A stretch of DNA of 64,000 bases from Egibacteraceae bacterium (lineage in GTDB: Bacteria > Actinomycetota > Nitriliruptoria > Euzebyales > Egibacteraceae), in the NCBI GenBank assembly GCA_030447925.1, contig JAUJNX010000014.1:1-64000 (forward strand). Direction: 5' to 3'. Below, piece by piece: positions 1 through 7,535 of the stretch. The notes under the pieces were generated by a model, which saw nothing but the letters and a program-made list of their open reading frames with translations, had not been told where the DNA came from and did no database searches. Both the position numbers and the translations under genes were made by a program. Each line of letters opens with the position of its first letter. Position 1 is the stretch's first letter.

Positions 1-113
1 TGGCCCTGGCAGTCTCGTACCGCTACGCGCTGCTTTTGGGGGCGGCCGCGGCCGCGGCCGTGGCCGGTCGGGCGGGACCGGGTCCACCGGACCCGGCCCG
101 ACCCGCCGCGGCG
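1..113. other. window edge, no supportable gene
   Basis: These bases are GC-rich and include an alternating (GGCCGC) run near 42-60. One plus-strand frame reads a short hydrophobic Ala-rich stretch that could be the tail of a membrane protein, but it has no nearby stop and runs antisense through the next gene. I see nothing firm here. Confidence 0.3.
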
Positions 114-716
114 TCAGCGATCTCCTCCGGTGGTGTCTCCGGGCGGCCGCTCCGCGGCGAAGAGCGGGCCGCCCGCGGCAAGCTGCGCGGCGACTCTCGC
201 CACGTTGCCCCCGTGATGGTGCGCCACGACGAGCGCCTCGGGATCGATCTGCGCGGCGGTCATGTCGGGAGCCGAGGAGCGCGCCCACGGTCCCCACGCC
301 AGCCCGCCTGACGCGAAGCCCGGGGTCGACGTCGGCAGGGGGACGATGACCATGCCGGACCAGGCGAGCGGGGCGACCAGGTCGAGGAGCATGAGCTCGC
401 CGCCGGCGCCGGCGCTGCCGAAGCCGCCGCCGGTGCCGAAGACCGCCCCGACCTTGCCGGTCAGGCGGCCCTCGCTCCACAGCTGGACGACGACGGTTTC
501 GGCGAAGCGGCGCACCCGGCTGTCGGGTCCCTGGTGGTGGTTGGGGCTGCCGACGATCAGCGCGTCGGCAGCCGCGACGTCGTGTCCGGCGACGCGTTCA
601 ACGGGCAGCAGTACGACGTCGGTGGCGGGGACGGCGCGAGCGCCGCCGGCCACCGCTTCGGCCACCCGCCTGGTGTTGCCGGTGGTGGAGGCGTAGGTGA
701 CCAGCACCCGGGTCAT
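114..716 (-). CDS. flavodoxin / NAD(P)H:quinone oxidoreductase-like protein
   Basis: A 200-residue flavodoxin-fold protein of the WrbA/flavodoxin group, expected to bind FMN and act as a cytoplasmic redox carrier or quinone reductase. The N-terminal phosphate-binding loop is clear: VLVTYASTTGNTRRVAEAV (about residues 4-22). A second FMN-loop-like stretch, GSPNHHQGP, lies near residue 56, and a Gly-rich FGTGGGFGSAG follows near residue 93. It is the last gene of a three-gene set and its ATG overlaps the stop of the cupin gene (ATGA), so translation is probably coupled. The substrate cannot be told from sequence. Confidence 0.85.
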   Translation of the reverse strand: MTRVLVTYASTTGNTRRVAEAVAGGARAVPATDVVLLPVERVAGHDVAAADALIVGSPNHHQGPDSRVRRFAETVVVQLWSEGRLTGKVGAVFGTGGGFGSAGAGGELMLLDLVAPLAWSGMVIVPLPTSTPGFASGGLAWGPWARSSAPDMTAAQIDPEALVVAHHHGGNVARVAAQLAAGGPLFAAERPPGDTTGGDR

Positions 717-1171
717 GGCCGCTCCTGGCCGCCGGGTCGTTCGAGCATCGTCACGCCGTAGCGCCGGGCCTGGGCCTCCAGCTCGTCGGCGGTCTGGTCG
801 GGGTCGAGCCCGAGCAGGAACTCCTCGAGCCCCGCGGGGGTGACCATGGTCAGCATCGTGGCGCGGTCGGACTCGACGACGATCCGGTGGCGGACGCCGC
901 GGGGCACGTACAGGAACGCGCCCCGTTCCACGCGGTGGTCGTCATCACCGATCGTGAAGCGCAGGCGCCCGTCGACGATCCACCACGCCTCGTCCTCCTG
1001 CGAGTGCACGTGCAGCGCGGCGCTGAGCCCCTTGGGCGAGGTGTGCTCCAGCAGCGCGAACCGTCCGCCGGTGTCGTCCCCACCCATCTTGAGGGCCGAA
1101 CCGCGTCGCGCCCCATCGCGGTCCTGGCCCGCGGCGAGGACGTACGGCCGTCGGGGACCGGTGGACGTCAC
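713..1171 (-). CDS. cupin-domain protein
   Basis: A 152-residue single-domain cupin. The metal-binding cupin motif 1 is seen as HVHSQEDEAWWIVDGRLRF (two His and a Glu), and motif 2 as YVPRGVRHRI. Such proteins bind a metal and act as small dioxygenases, isomerases or sensors; which one cannot be said. The GTG start at 1171 overlaps the stop of the upstream SnoaL-like gene (GTGA) and the stop overlaps the flavodoxin start, so the three genes form one operon. The same frame stays open further upstream, but that part lies inside the SnoaL-like gene and is a shadow. Confidence 0.85.
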   Translation of the reverse strand: MTSTGPRRPYVLAAGQDRDGARRGSALKMGGDDTGGRFALLEHTSPKGLSAALHVHSQEDEAWWIVDGRLRFTIGDDDHRVERGAFLYVPRGVRHRIVVESDRATMLTMVTPAGLEEFLLGLDPDQTADELEAQARRYGVTMLERPGGQERP

Positions 1172-1752
1172 CGGTCGCCCTGCTCGGGTGGGATGGTGAA
1201 GTCCTGGTCGATCGCCAGGTTGCGGTGCGTGAACCTCCACTCCCCGTCGCGCTTGACCAGCCGGTCGCGGAGCACGCTGGTCGCCAGGAAGCCCGGCACC
1301 TGTTGACCCTCGGGAGCATCGGGCGACTGCCTCGTTAGCACGGTCAGGTACGACGTCATCGTCGCGGTGTCGCCGCGCACGTCGACGACGAAGTTGGTCA
1401 TCAGGTGGCGCGTGCCCGGCGGGGTGACGGAGTCGTAGAAGCCGCGCAGGAACGTCAGGTACTCCTCCCGTCCCCGGTACGTGCCCAGCGCGCCGGCCTC
1501 GAAGGTGATGTTGTCGCCGTCCCACGTCTGCAGGTGACCGTCGAAGTCGCCCTCGTCGAAGGTGATCTCGAACTGGCTCGCCAGCTCCCTGATCGCGACC
1601 TCGTCCGCCACCTCGCGCAGAGCGAGCAGACGGCCGCCCTCGCGCTCGCGGCTGGCCTCCGCCCGGTCCCCGCCGATACCCAGCACCACCACGGCGACCG
1701 CCAGTGGCAAGGCCGATGCCACCGCAGCGATCGCCATCCTTCGTCTCGCCAT
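1168..1752 (-). CDS. exported SnoaL-like (NTF2-fold) protein
   Basis: A 194-residue protein with an N-terminal signal or anchor: Arg-rich start (MARRR) and an Ala/Val/Leu hydrophobic stretch at about residues 6-27. The rest fits a SnoaL_4/NTF2-like fold: AIRELASQFEITFDEGDFDG, then a central aromatic region and a C-terminal DRLVKRDGEWRFTHRNL strand typical of these alpha+beta barrels. The family includes polyketide cyclases and hydroxylating enzymes, but no specific reaction is supported. It is first in the operon with the cupin and flavodoxin genes and divergent from the LysR gene, which probably controls it. Confidence 0.8.
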   Translation of the reverse strand: MARRRMAIAAVASALPLAVAVVVLGIGGDRAEASREREGGRLLALREVADEVAIRELASQFEITFDEGDFDGHLQTWDGDNITFEAGALGTYRGREEYLTFLRGFYDSVTPPGTRHLMTNFVVDVRGDTATMTSYLTVLTRQSPDAPEGQQVPGFLATSVLRDRLVKRDGEWRFTHRNLAIDQDFTIPPEQGDR

Positions 1753-1875
1753 CCCGGAGCCCCTCTCGCTCGATCCGCCTGCGACCGGAGGCTATGGGCC
1801 GCTGACGGCCGGGGCGATCGGAACCAGCACCGAGCTCTTCCACACGCCTTATCACCGTCCCGCGGGGAGCGGTCG

Positions 1876-1881
1876 TAGGCT
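1876..1881 (+). promoter_or_regulatory. -10 hexamer of the LysR gene, leaderless
   Basis: TAGGCT is followed by exactly six bases and then the ATG at 1888. This places the transcription start at or next to the start codon. The divergent 135 bp between this gene and the SnoaL-like gene is the expected site for LysR-type regulator binding, but I could not fix an operator. Confidence 0.55.
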
Positions 1882-1887
1882 CGGCGG

Positions 1888-2781
1888 ATGGAGACCCGCC
1901 ACCTGCGCGCCTTCGTGACCGTCGCGGAGGAGCTGCACTTCCGACGTGCCGCCGTGAGGCTCCACACCTCCCAACCCGCGCTCAGCCAGCTCATCCAGAC
2001 CCTGGAGCGCCGCCTGGGTGTCGCGCTGTTCACGCGTTCCACCCACCACGTCGGCCTCACCGACGCGGGCCGGCGCCTGCTGCCCGATGCCATCGCCGCC
2101 CTGGCGGCCATCCACCGGGTGGATGAGACCGTGCGCGCGCTGCGCGACGAGGGCCACGGCCTGCTGCGCATCGGGGTCCCCGCCAACCTCCCGCCGGCGT
2201 TGCTGCCCACCGTCCTGCGGGCGCTGGAGGACGACCATCCCCACGCGCGCGTATCACCCTCGTCGATGCCGAGTGTCCGGCAGGTCGATGCGCTGCGACG
2301 CGGCGACCTCGACCTCGGGCTGGTCAGGGAGCTGCCCGATGAGCCCGGCGTCTGGGACTGCCGGTTGGTGCTCCGTGAGCCGCTGGGCGTCATCGCCGCG
2401 ACCGGTCATCCGCTCGCGGCCCTCACCGAGGTGACCGCCCGCGACCTGGACGGCCTCCGGCTGTACCTGTGGCCGCTGACGATGCTGCCCACCCTGACCC
2501 GGGAGCTCCTGGAGCTGCTCGAAGGACACGCCACCCGGCCGTCGGCCGTCATCGAGGCGGCCGATCACCCCACCGCCCTCGCCTTCGCCGCGCTCGGCGA
2601 CGGCATCACCCTCGGACACCGTCGTGAGACAGGCGCCCGACACGGGCTCGTCTGGCGGCCCCTGACCGGCGCCGTCCTGGGCACCGCGGTGCACGCGCTC
2701 TGGCACCGCGGCATGCCGCCTCCCGTCGCCGCGGCCTTCGTCGACCTGCTCATCGAGCACGCCGGCCAGCTGCCCGCCTGA
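1888..2781 (+). CDS. LysR-family transcriptional regulator
   Basis: A 297-residue LysR-type regulator of normal length. The N-terminal winged helix is plain: METRHLRAFVTVAEELHFRR, then AAVRLHTSQPALSQLIQTLE (recognition helix) and the wing GVALFTRSTHHVGLTDAG. Residues from about 90 form the periplasmic-binding-protein-like effector domain. It is divergent from the SnoaL-cupin-flavodoxin operon, the classic arrangement in which a LysR protein controls its neighbour and itself. The effector is unknown. Confidence 0.93.
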   Translation: METRHLRAFVTVAEELHFRRAAVRLHTSQPALSQLIQTLERRLGVALFTRSTHHVGLTDAGRRLLPDAIAALAAIHRVDETVRALRDEGHGLLRIGVPANLPPALLPTVLRALEDDHPHARVSPSSMPSVRQVDALRRGDLDLGLVRELPDEPGVWDCRLVLREPLGVIAATGHPLAALTEVTARDLDGLRLYLWPLTMLPTLTRELLELLEGHATRPSAVIEAADHPTALAFAALGDGITLGHRRETGARHGLVWRPLTGAVLGTAVHALWHRGMPPPVAAAFVDLLIEHAGQLPA

Positions 2782-2881
2782 GCCCGCTGCGAGCACCGAG
2801 GGCCACGCCGACGTGCGCACCACCTGCTCCTACCTCACCGTCGCCCAACGCCGCTGCGCCGACGCCATCGACACCGAACCG

Positions 2882-3090
2882 CCCCGGCGGGATGTTGTTG
2901 GGCTGCGACGGGGTGCGCCGCGGCTCGGGCACTCGCGCGTCCAGCTCGTGGCGGGCGGCCCGGTCCCGCCAGCGGTAGTGGGTCGTGCGGCTGATGTCCG
3001 ACACCCCCGCACGCCTCGGTCACCGCGGTGCGCGCCGCGTTGGCCCAGCACCGCCAGCCGACGTTGATGGACAACCTCCGCAAGGGTCAT
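2882..3090 (-). pseudogene. remnant of a transposase helix-turn-helix N-terminus
   Basis: Read on the minus strand, three frames in turn give one recognisable transposase N-terminus: MTLAEVVHQRRLAVL (from the ATG at 3090), then ARTAVTEACGGVG, then SRTTHYRWRDRAARHELDAR followed by VPEPRRTPSQPNNIPP. This pattern (VTEAC...G.SRTT.YRWRDR.) is the HTH region of IS481-type and related transposases. At least two frameshifts and loss of the rest make it a relic. It is the only thing I see in the roughly 400 bp between the LysR gene and the ferritin-like genes. Confidence 0.6.
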
Positions 3091-3179
3091 GGGGTGAGAC
3101 CGATCTGGTCGCTTGGTCGCTTCCAGATGGTCCACCCCATGGACCGCTCAGCGGAACCGCAGCCCGTGCACTTCAAGCC

Positions 3180-3815
3180 CTAGGAGGTGACGGCGGCCTC
3201 GTCGGCGGCCCCGCCGGCGCCGGTGAGGAACGGCTGGACGGCGGCGAGCACGTCGGCCCGCGGCAGCGGGGTCTCGGTGGCGCCCATGTACACCCCGCCC
3301 TCGGCCTGGCGGCCGCTGATGCTGCCCAGGATCGCGGCGTGGCGCGCCTCGACCCCGAAGATACCGGCGGCGGCCTGCAGGATCGCCGGGTCGGAGATGA
3401 AGCCGGCGGCGCCCAGGTAGGCCGAGACGCCGACGTTCTCGAAGGTGAAGGCGCTGTCCAGCAGCGACTCGCGGCTGGCGAACGCCTGGCCGAAGTCCAC
3501 GCCGGGCGGCGGGACCGGCACGGCGCCGAGCTGCTCGACGGTCGTCCAGATGGCGACGACGTGGGCCTCCTCGTCGGCGCCGATGCGCTGGAGGTAGTCC
3601 GCCTCCTTGCCCGACAGCAGCCCGGCCGCGTTGGCCTGGCGGTAGAACTCGGCCTCGAGGTGCTCGAGGGTCAGCGCGTACTGCAGCACCTCGACGTCGT
3701 TCGCGAAGTCGCTGGCCTGCGCGCCCGCGAAGCGGGTCCCCAGCAGGTTCAGCGCCGTGGCCGCCGGGATGCTCAGCGCGGCGCCCTTGACCAGCGTGCG
3801 TCGTGTCAGTCCCAT
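3180..3815 (-). CDS. Tat-exported ferritin-like domain protein (copy 1)
   Basis: A 211-residue protein with a twin-arginine signal (RRTLVKGAAL) and an Ala-rich h-region ending near AGA. The mature part is a ferritin-like four-helix bundle: LTLEHLEAEFYRQA, then DEEAHVVAIW, and a second pair FENVGVSAYLGAA and VEARHAAIL. The Glu and Glu-x-x-His residues match a di-iron site. The family (DUF4439/ferritin-like, secreted) has no settled role. It lies 1 bp downstream of a paralogue in the same direction, so the pair is probably co-transcribed and made by duplication. Confidence 0.85.
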   Translation of the reverse strand: MGLTRRTLVKGAALSIPAATALNLLGTRFAGAQASDFANDVEVLQYALTLEHLEAEFYRQANAAGLLSGKEADYLQRIGADEEAHVVAIWTTVEQLGAVPVPPPGVDFGQAFASRESLLDSAFTFENVGVSAYLGAAGFISDPAILQAAAGIFGVEARHAAILGSISGRQAEGGVYMGATETPLPRADVLAAVQPFLTGAGGAADEAAVTS

Positions 3816-3816
3816 G

Positions 3817-4470
3817 TCAGCGGCTCCCCTCGATGAAGTCCTGCGCGGCGGCGAGGACCTCGTCCATCGTCCTGGTCGCCTCGACCGGGGCCGGGAACGG
3901 GTTCCCGCCGGTCAGGTCGGCGAGGATCGCGGCGTGCCGCGACTCCACGCCGGCGATGGCGGCGGCGGCGGCCAGCAGGTCGGTGCTCTCGATCGCGGTG
4001 ATCTGGCCGTGGTAGGCGGTCACGCCCAGCTCCTCGAAGGTCGAGGCGGTGGACAGGAACGCGTCGCGCTCCTCGAAGGTGCCGTCGGGGTAGGTGAAGC
4101 GGGGCAGCTCGGCGGGGGTGCCGCCCAGCTGGGTGATGGTGTCGGTGAGGGCCTCGACGTGCGCCCGCTCGTGGTCGGCGATCGGGCCGACCAGCTCGAG
4201 CTCGCGACCCTCCAGGATCGCGGCCTCGAGCCCCTGGCGGTAGAAGTCCGCCTCCAGGTACTCCAGCGTCAGCGCGTAGTTGAGGATGTCGAGGTCGCTC
4301 ATGCTGGCCTGCGCCAGTGCGCGCGGGTCACGCCATGACGTCGCGGCGAGCGTGCCGCCCACGCCGACGATGGCGGCCGCCGTGAGGAACCGGCGGCGGT
4401 CGATCTCCTGGCGGAAGGCGATGACCGGCTGCCCGCCGAACAGCTCCGGAACCTGTCTGCGTCGTGGCAC
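3817..4470 (-). CDS. Tat-exported ferritin-like domain protein (copy 2)
   Basis: A 217-residue paralogue of the next gene, with a later twin-arginine signal (DRRRFLTAAAIVGVGG, about residues 24-39) after a hydrophilic leader. The helices LTLEYLEADFYRQGLEAA, DHERAHVEAL, FEELGVTAYHGQ and VESRHAAIL carry the same Glu/His pattern as copy 1. It is upstream of copy 1 with a 1 bp gap. Export by Tat suggests that the metal or cofactor is loaded before translocation. Iron storage, oxidative stress protection or an oxidase role are all possible. Confidence 0.85.
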   Translation of the reverse strand: MPRRRQVPELFGGQPVIAFRQEIDRRRFLTAAAIVGVGGTLAATSWRDPRALAQASMSDLDILNYALTLEYLEADFYRQGLEAAILEGRELELVGPIADHERAHVEALTDTITQLGGTPAELPRFTYPDGTFEERDAFLSTASTFEELGVTAYHGQITAIESTDLLAAAAAIAGVESRHAAILADLTGGNPFPAPVEATRTMDEVLAAAQDFIEGSR

Positions 4471-4493
4471 TGCTGCTCCTCACTCGCGTTGCG

Positions 4494-5228
4494 TCAGCCC
4501 GCTCCGGGAGGGGCGGGAAGGGGGTCGGCCTGCGCCGTGACGACGATGCGGTGGGTCCGGCTGCCCTTGGGGTGGCAGGCGAACAGCGTCAGCTGGCGGG
4601 CGGTGGGGTCGTCGGGCTGGCGCAGGACGACGTCGACGTACTCGGCTTCGGGGACGATCTGGACCCCGGTGACGCGATAGTCCACGCCCGGCTGGGGCCC
4701 GACCGACGCGGTCACGACATCCCCGGGCGCCAGCCGGTCGAGGTCGCCGAACGGGTGCGTCCAGGTCGTGCGGTGGCCGGACAGGACGCCGTTGCCGGCC
4801 TGGCCGGGCAGCGCCGTGTCCGGCCAGTGGCCGGGCCCCTCCTCGAGGACCGCGTCGTGGACGCCGATGCCGTAGGTGGTGTCCAGCCCGATGGCGGGGA
4901 TGACGATCCGCCCCGCGCGCAGCGACGCCTCGCGGTCGAACCGGATCGGCTCGCTCAGCCGGGGCGGCGCGCCCGCGACAGGGTCGTCGGCGGGGCCGGT
5001 GGGCGACGGCGACGCCGCGGCCCCGGGCGCGGAGGTGGGGGACGGCCGGGGGTCCGGTGCCGGCGCCGCGGGCGCCGTCGCGGCGGGCGCCGGTTCGCGG
5101 CCCAGCAGGGCCGACAGCCCCGGGGCCGCCACGGCGGTCCCCGCCCGCACCGCGACAACGGCGAGGCGCGCGGCCAGCCGCCGGCCGCGCCGCTCGCCCC
5201 CTGTGCTCTTCTGCTCCCGCTGCGTCAT
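4494..5228 (-). CDS. class E sortase
   Basis: A 244-residue sortase. Residues about 20-45 are a short hydrophobic anchor, then a Pro/Ala/Ser linker to about residue 85. The catalytic domain has the expected His in GNGVLSGHRTT, the catalytic Cys in LTLFACHP and the downstream Arg in SRTHRIVV. Class E sortases are found in high-GC actinobacteria and are thought to attach LAXTG-type proteins or pilins to the cell wall. No substrate with a sorting signal is visible next to it. Confidence 0.88.
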   Translation of the reverse strand: MTQREQKSTGGERRGRRLAARLAVVAVRAGTAVAAPGLSALLGREPAPAATAPAAPAPDPRPSPTSAPGAAASPSPTGPADDPVAGAPPRLSEPIRFDREASLRAGRIVIPAIGLDTTYGIGVHDAVLEEGPGHWPDTALPGQAGNGVLSGHRTTWTHPFGDLDRLAPGDVVTASVGPQPGVDYRVTGVQIVPEAEYVDVVLRQPDDPTARQLTLFACHPKGSRTHRIVVTAQADPLPAPPGAG

Positions 5229-5262
5229 CGGCCCCCATTCGGATCACAGGGGGGAGCAGATT

Positions 5263-5282
5263 GGTCACCCGATCGGGTGACC
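5263..5282. promoter_or_regulatory. perfect 20-bp palindrome upstream of the sortase
   Basis: The half-site GGTCACCCGA is followed directly by its exact complement. It lies 35 bp before the sortase start and just after the stop of the upstream minus-strand gene. There is no T-run, so it reads better as an operator than as a terminator. The binding protein is unknown. Confidence 0.5.
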
Positions 5283-5299
5283 GCCGGGGCTGCGGGATA

Positions 5300-5713
5300 T
5301 CAGAAGGCGACGGCCTCGGGCTTGTGGCGCAGGACGGCGGTCCGGAACTCGTCCCAGGTGCGCTCGCCGCGGACGCGCAGCGTCACCCGGCGGCCGTCGG
5401 TGAGGACCGCGGCGAGGTTGCGCCCCTCGCCCGGCTCCACCGCGGCGACGGCGTCCCACGGGTGGATCTCGCCGCCGACGTGGATCCCCCGGTCGCTGAA
5501 CGGGAACGGCCCGTCCCACGCGAACACCGGCAGGTGCGCCCACAGCGCGAACAGGGTCAGCGCGACGAAGGCGGCGAACAGCGGCGCCACCCAGCGGGTC
5601 CCCAGCGCCGCGTTGGTGGCGAAGGCGAGGACGGGCAGCGCGATGATCGACGCGGCGCGCACGGGGTTCGGCAGGTCGTGGGAGGCCCGGTACAGGCGTG
5701 ACGCGAGAGCCAT
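5300..5713 (-). CDS. small membrane protein with PH-like domain
   Basis: A 137-residue protein with two membrane segments close together (about residues 20-36 and 40-60). After them comes a beta-rich soluble part containing DRGIHVGGEIHPWDAVAAVE and TDGRRVTLRVRGER, which resembles the bacterial PH (bPH2/YdbT-like) fold seen in many actinobacterial membrane proteins. It is divergent from gltX. The assignment to a PH fold is by pattern only; the function is unknown. Confidence 0.7.
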   Translation of the reverse strand: MALASRLYRASHDLPNPVRAASIIALPVLAFATNAALGTRWVAPLFAAFVALTLFALWAHLPVFAWDGPFPFSDRGIHVGGEIHPWDAVAAVEPGEGRNLAAVLTDGRRVTLRVRGERTWDEFRTAVLRHKPEAVAF

Positions 5714-5719
5714 CCCCAC

Positions 5720-5725
5720 TAGCCT
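5720..5725 (+). promoter_or_regulatory. -10 hexamer of gltX, sets the second ATG as start
   Basis: TAGCCT ends right before the first ATG (5726), so that ATG cannot be transcribed from this promoter with a full codon to spare. Exactly six bases after the hexamer is a second ATG at 5732. This -10/N6/ATG spacing is the same as at several other genes here and makes 5732 the likely leaderless start. Confidence 0.55.
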
Positions 5726-5731
5726 ATGGCC

Positions 5732-7252
5732 ATGCCTGGCACACGCGTCCGCTTCTGCCCCGCCCCCAGCGGCTGGCTCCACGTTGGCGGGGCCCGCACG
5801 GCCCTGTTCAACTGGCTGTGGGCCCGTCGCACCGGTGGTGACTTCGTCCTGCGCATCGAGGACACCGACGCCGACCGCGTCAGCGCCGAGTCGGCCGAGG
5901 GGATGCTCGAGGCCCTGCGCTGGCTCGGGCTGGACTGGGACGAGGGCCCCGGCGTCGACGGGCCCCACGGCCCGTACGTCCAGAGCGACCGGCGCCTGCT
6001 CTACGAGCAGGTCGTCAACCTCCTGCTCAAGGCCGACCTGGCGTACGACGCCTACGAGACCCCGGAGGAGCTGGAGGCCGCGCGCGAGCGCGCCGCGGCC
6101 GAGGGCCGCCCCCCCGGCTACGACGGTGCCCACCGCGACCTGTCCGACGAGGAGCGCCACCGCTACCAGCGCGAGGGCCGCCGGCCGACGATCCGCCTGC
6201 GGACCCCCGACGAGGGCACGGTCGCCTGGGACGACGAGGTCCGCGGGCGCATCACCATCGACTGGTCCACCATCGGCGACTTCGTGATCTGGCGGGCCGA
6301 CGAGACGCCCACCTACTACCTCGCCAACACCGTCGACGACCTGGCCATGGGCATCACCCTGGTCGCCCGCGGCGAGGACCTGCTGTCGGCCACGCCGCGC
6401 CAGCTGCTGCTGGGCGACCTGCTCCTGCGCGACCGGCTGCTCGACGACGCCCTGTCCGCCGCGAGCTACCCCGGCCGGCCCGCCGACGCGGGGCGCCCAG
6501 GCTGGGCGCACCTGCCGATCATCGTCGGGGCCGACCGCAAGAAGCTGTCCAAGCGCCACGGCGACGTCGCCATCGACGCCTACCGCCGGGCCGGCTACCT
6601 GCCCGAGGTGATGGTCAACTTCCTCGCGCTGCAGGGCTGGAGCTGGGACGGCGTCACCGAGCGGATGACCGCCGACGACCTGGCCGACCGCTTCTCCTTC
6701 GACCGGGTCGGGTCCAACCCGGCCTACTTCGACACCGACAAGCTGCGGGCGATGAACGGCGACCGCATCAAGGAGCTGGACGACGGCGAGCTGGCCGAGC
6801 GCCTCCAGCCGATCCTCGCCGACGCCGACCTGATCCTGGTCCCGCCGGAGCCGGAGCACGCGCGGCTGATCCTGGGCCTGGCCCCGCTGCTGCGCGAGCG
6901 CATCCAGATCCTGTCCGAGGCCGTGCCGCTGGTGGCCCCCCTGTTCCGCGAGGAGGTCGTCCACGAGGACGCCGCAGTCGCCAAGCACCTGCGGGCCCCC
7001 GCCGACCGCGTCCTGGACGCCGCCGCCGCGGCGCTGGAGGAGTTGGAGGAGTGGGACGTGGCGTCCATCCACGCAGCCCTCGACGGCGTCGCCGAGCAGG
7101 TCGGCGTTGGCCGCGGCAAGGCCTTCCAGCCCGTCCGCGTCGCCGTCTTCGGCAGCGCGGTGTCCCCGCCCCTCCCCGAGACCCTGGCGCTGCTGGACCG
7201 GGCGACCGTGGTGGCGCGCATCCGCGCGGCCCGCGACCTGGTGCACGGCTGA
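5732..7252 (+). CDS. gltX: glutamate--tRNA ligase
   Basis: A class I aminoacyl-tRNA synthetase of about 506 residues that charges tRNA-Glu. The HIGH-type motif is PAPSGWLHVGGARTALFNWL near the start, and the KMSKS-type motif is DRKKLSKRHGD (about residues 270-280). The Rossmann core is followed by the anticodon-binding domain from about residue 320. It sits just upstream of tRNA-Gln(CTG) and tRNA-Glu(CTC). Whether this enzyme also charges tRNA-Gln for the GatCAB route, as in most actinobacteria, cannot be seen here. An ATG 6 bp upstream (5726) is the alternative start. Confidence 0.97.
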   Translation: MPGTRVRFCPAPSGWLHVGGARTALFNWLWARRTGGDFVLRIEDTDADRVSAESAEGMLEALRWLGLDWDEGPGVDGPHGPYVQSDRRLLYEQVVNLLLKADLAYDAYETPEELEAARERAAAEGRPPGYDGAHRDLSDEERHRYQREGRRPTIRLRTPDEGTVAWDDEVRGRITIDWSTIGDFVIWRADETPTYYLANTVDDLAMGITLVARGEDLLSATPRQLLLGDLLLRDRLLDDALSAASYPGRPADAGRPGWAHLPIIVGADRKKLSKRHGDVAIDAYRRAGYLPEVMVNFLALQGWSWDGVTERMTADDLADRFSFDRVGSNPAYFDTDKLRAMNGDRIKELDDGELAERLQPILADADLILVPPEPEHARLILGLAPLLRERIQILSEAVPLVAPLFREEVVHEDAAVAKHLRAPADRVLDAAAAALEELEEWDVASIHAALDGVAEQVGVGRGKAFQPVRVAVFGSAVSPPLPETLALLDRATVVARIRAARDLVHG

Positions 7253-7270
7253 CGGCGCAGGCCGTGACCT

Positions 7271-7299
7271 TTGCCGCCCGGGCGGGTCGCTGGTAGTCT
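7271..7299 (+). promoter_or_regulatory. sigma-70-type promoter for the tRNA pair
   Basis: TTGCCG (7271-7276), a 17-bp spacer and TAGTCT (7294-7299) precede tRNA-Gln, so transcription would start near 7306. The two tRNAs are probably transcribed together from here. Confidence 0.65.
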
Positions 7300-7311
7300 G
7301 CGATCTGCCCT

Positions 7312-7383
7312 TCGGGGGTGGTGTAATCGGCAACACGACTGGTTCTGGTCCAGTTATTGAGGGTTCGACTCCTTCCCCCCGAG
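7312..7383 (+). tRNA. tRNA-Gln (anticodon CTG)
   Basis: The cloverleaf folds well. The acceptor TCGGGGG pairs with CCCCCGA, the anticodon arm is ACTGG-TTCTGGT-CCAGT with anticodon CTG, and the T arm GAGGG-TTCGACT-CCTTC has one G-T pair. The discriminator base is G, and CCA is not encoded. Confidence 0.93.
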
Positions 7384-7387
7384 CTGC

Positions 7388-7460
7388 GGTCCCGTCGTCT
7401 AGCGGCCTAGGACGCTGCCCTCTCAAGGCGGTAACGTGGGTTCAAATCCCATCGGGACTA
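7388..7460 (+). tRNA. tRNA-Glu (anticodon CTC)
   Basis: The acceptor GGTCCCG pairs with CGGGACT (a G-T pair at the end). The D arm GTCT...AGGAC is present and the anticodon arm CTGCC-CTCTCAA-GGCGG gives anticodon CTC. The T arm is GTGGG-TTCAAAT-CCCAT, the discriminator is A, and CCA is not encoded. It follows tRNA-Gln by 4 bases. Confidence 0.93.
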
Positions 7461-7475
7461 CTCCGTAGCGGCGAG

Positions 7476-7509
7476 GAGGTGCGGGGCGTACAGCCCCAGC
7501 ACCTCTTTT
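7476..7509 (+). terminator. intrinsic terminator after the tRNA pair
   Basis: The hairpin arms GAGGTGC-GGGGC and GCCCC-A-GCACCTC close a 5-base loop and are followed directly by TTTT. This is one of the few classic terminators in the window. Confidence 0.8.
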
Positions 7510-7535
7510 GCGTGTCGGACCTTGTCGTCGATCCG

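Noticed and set aside
36..311. Plus-strand frame at the window start
   Set aside because: It overlaps the flavodoxin gene on the other strand and shows only low-complexity Ala/Pro/Arg sequence.
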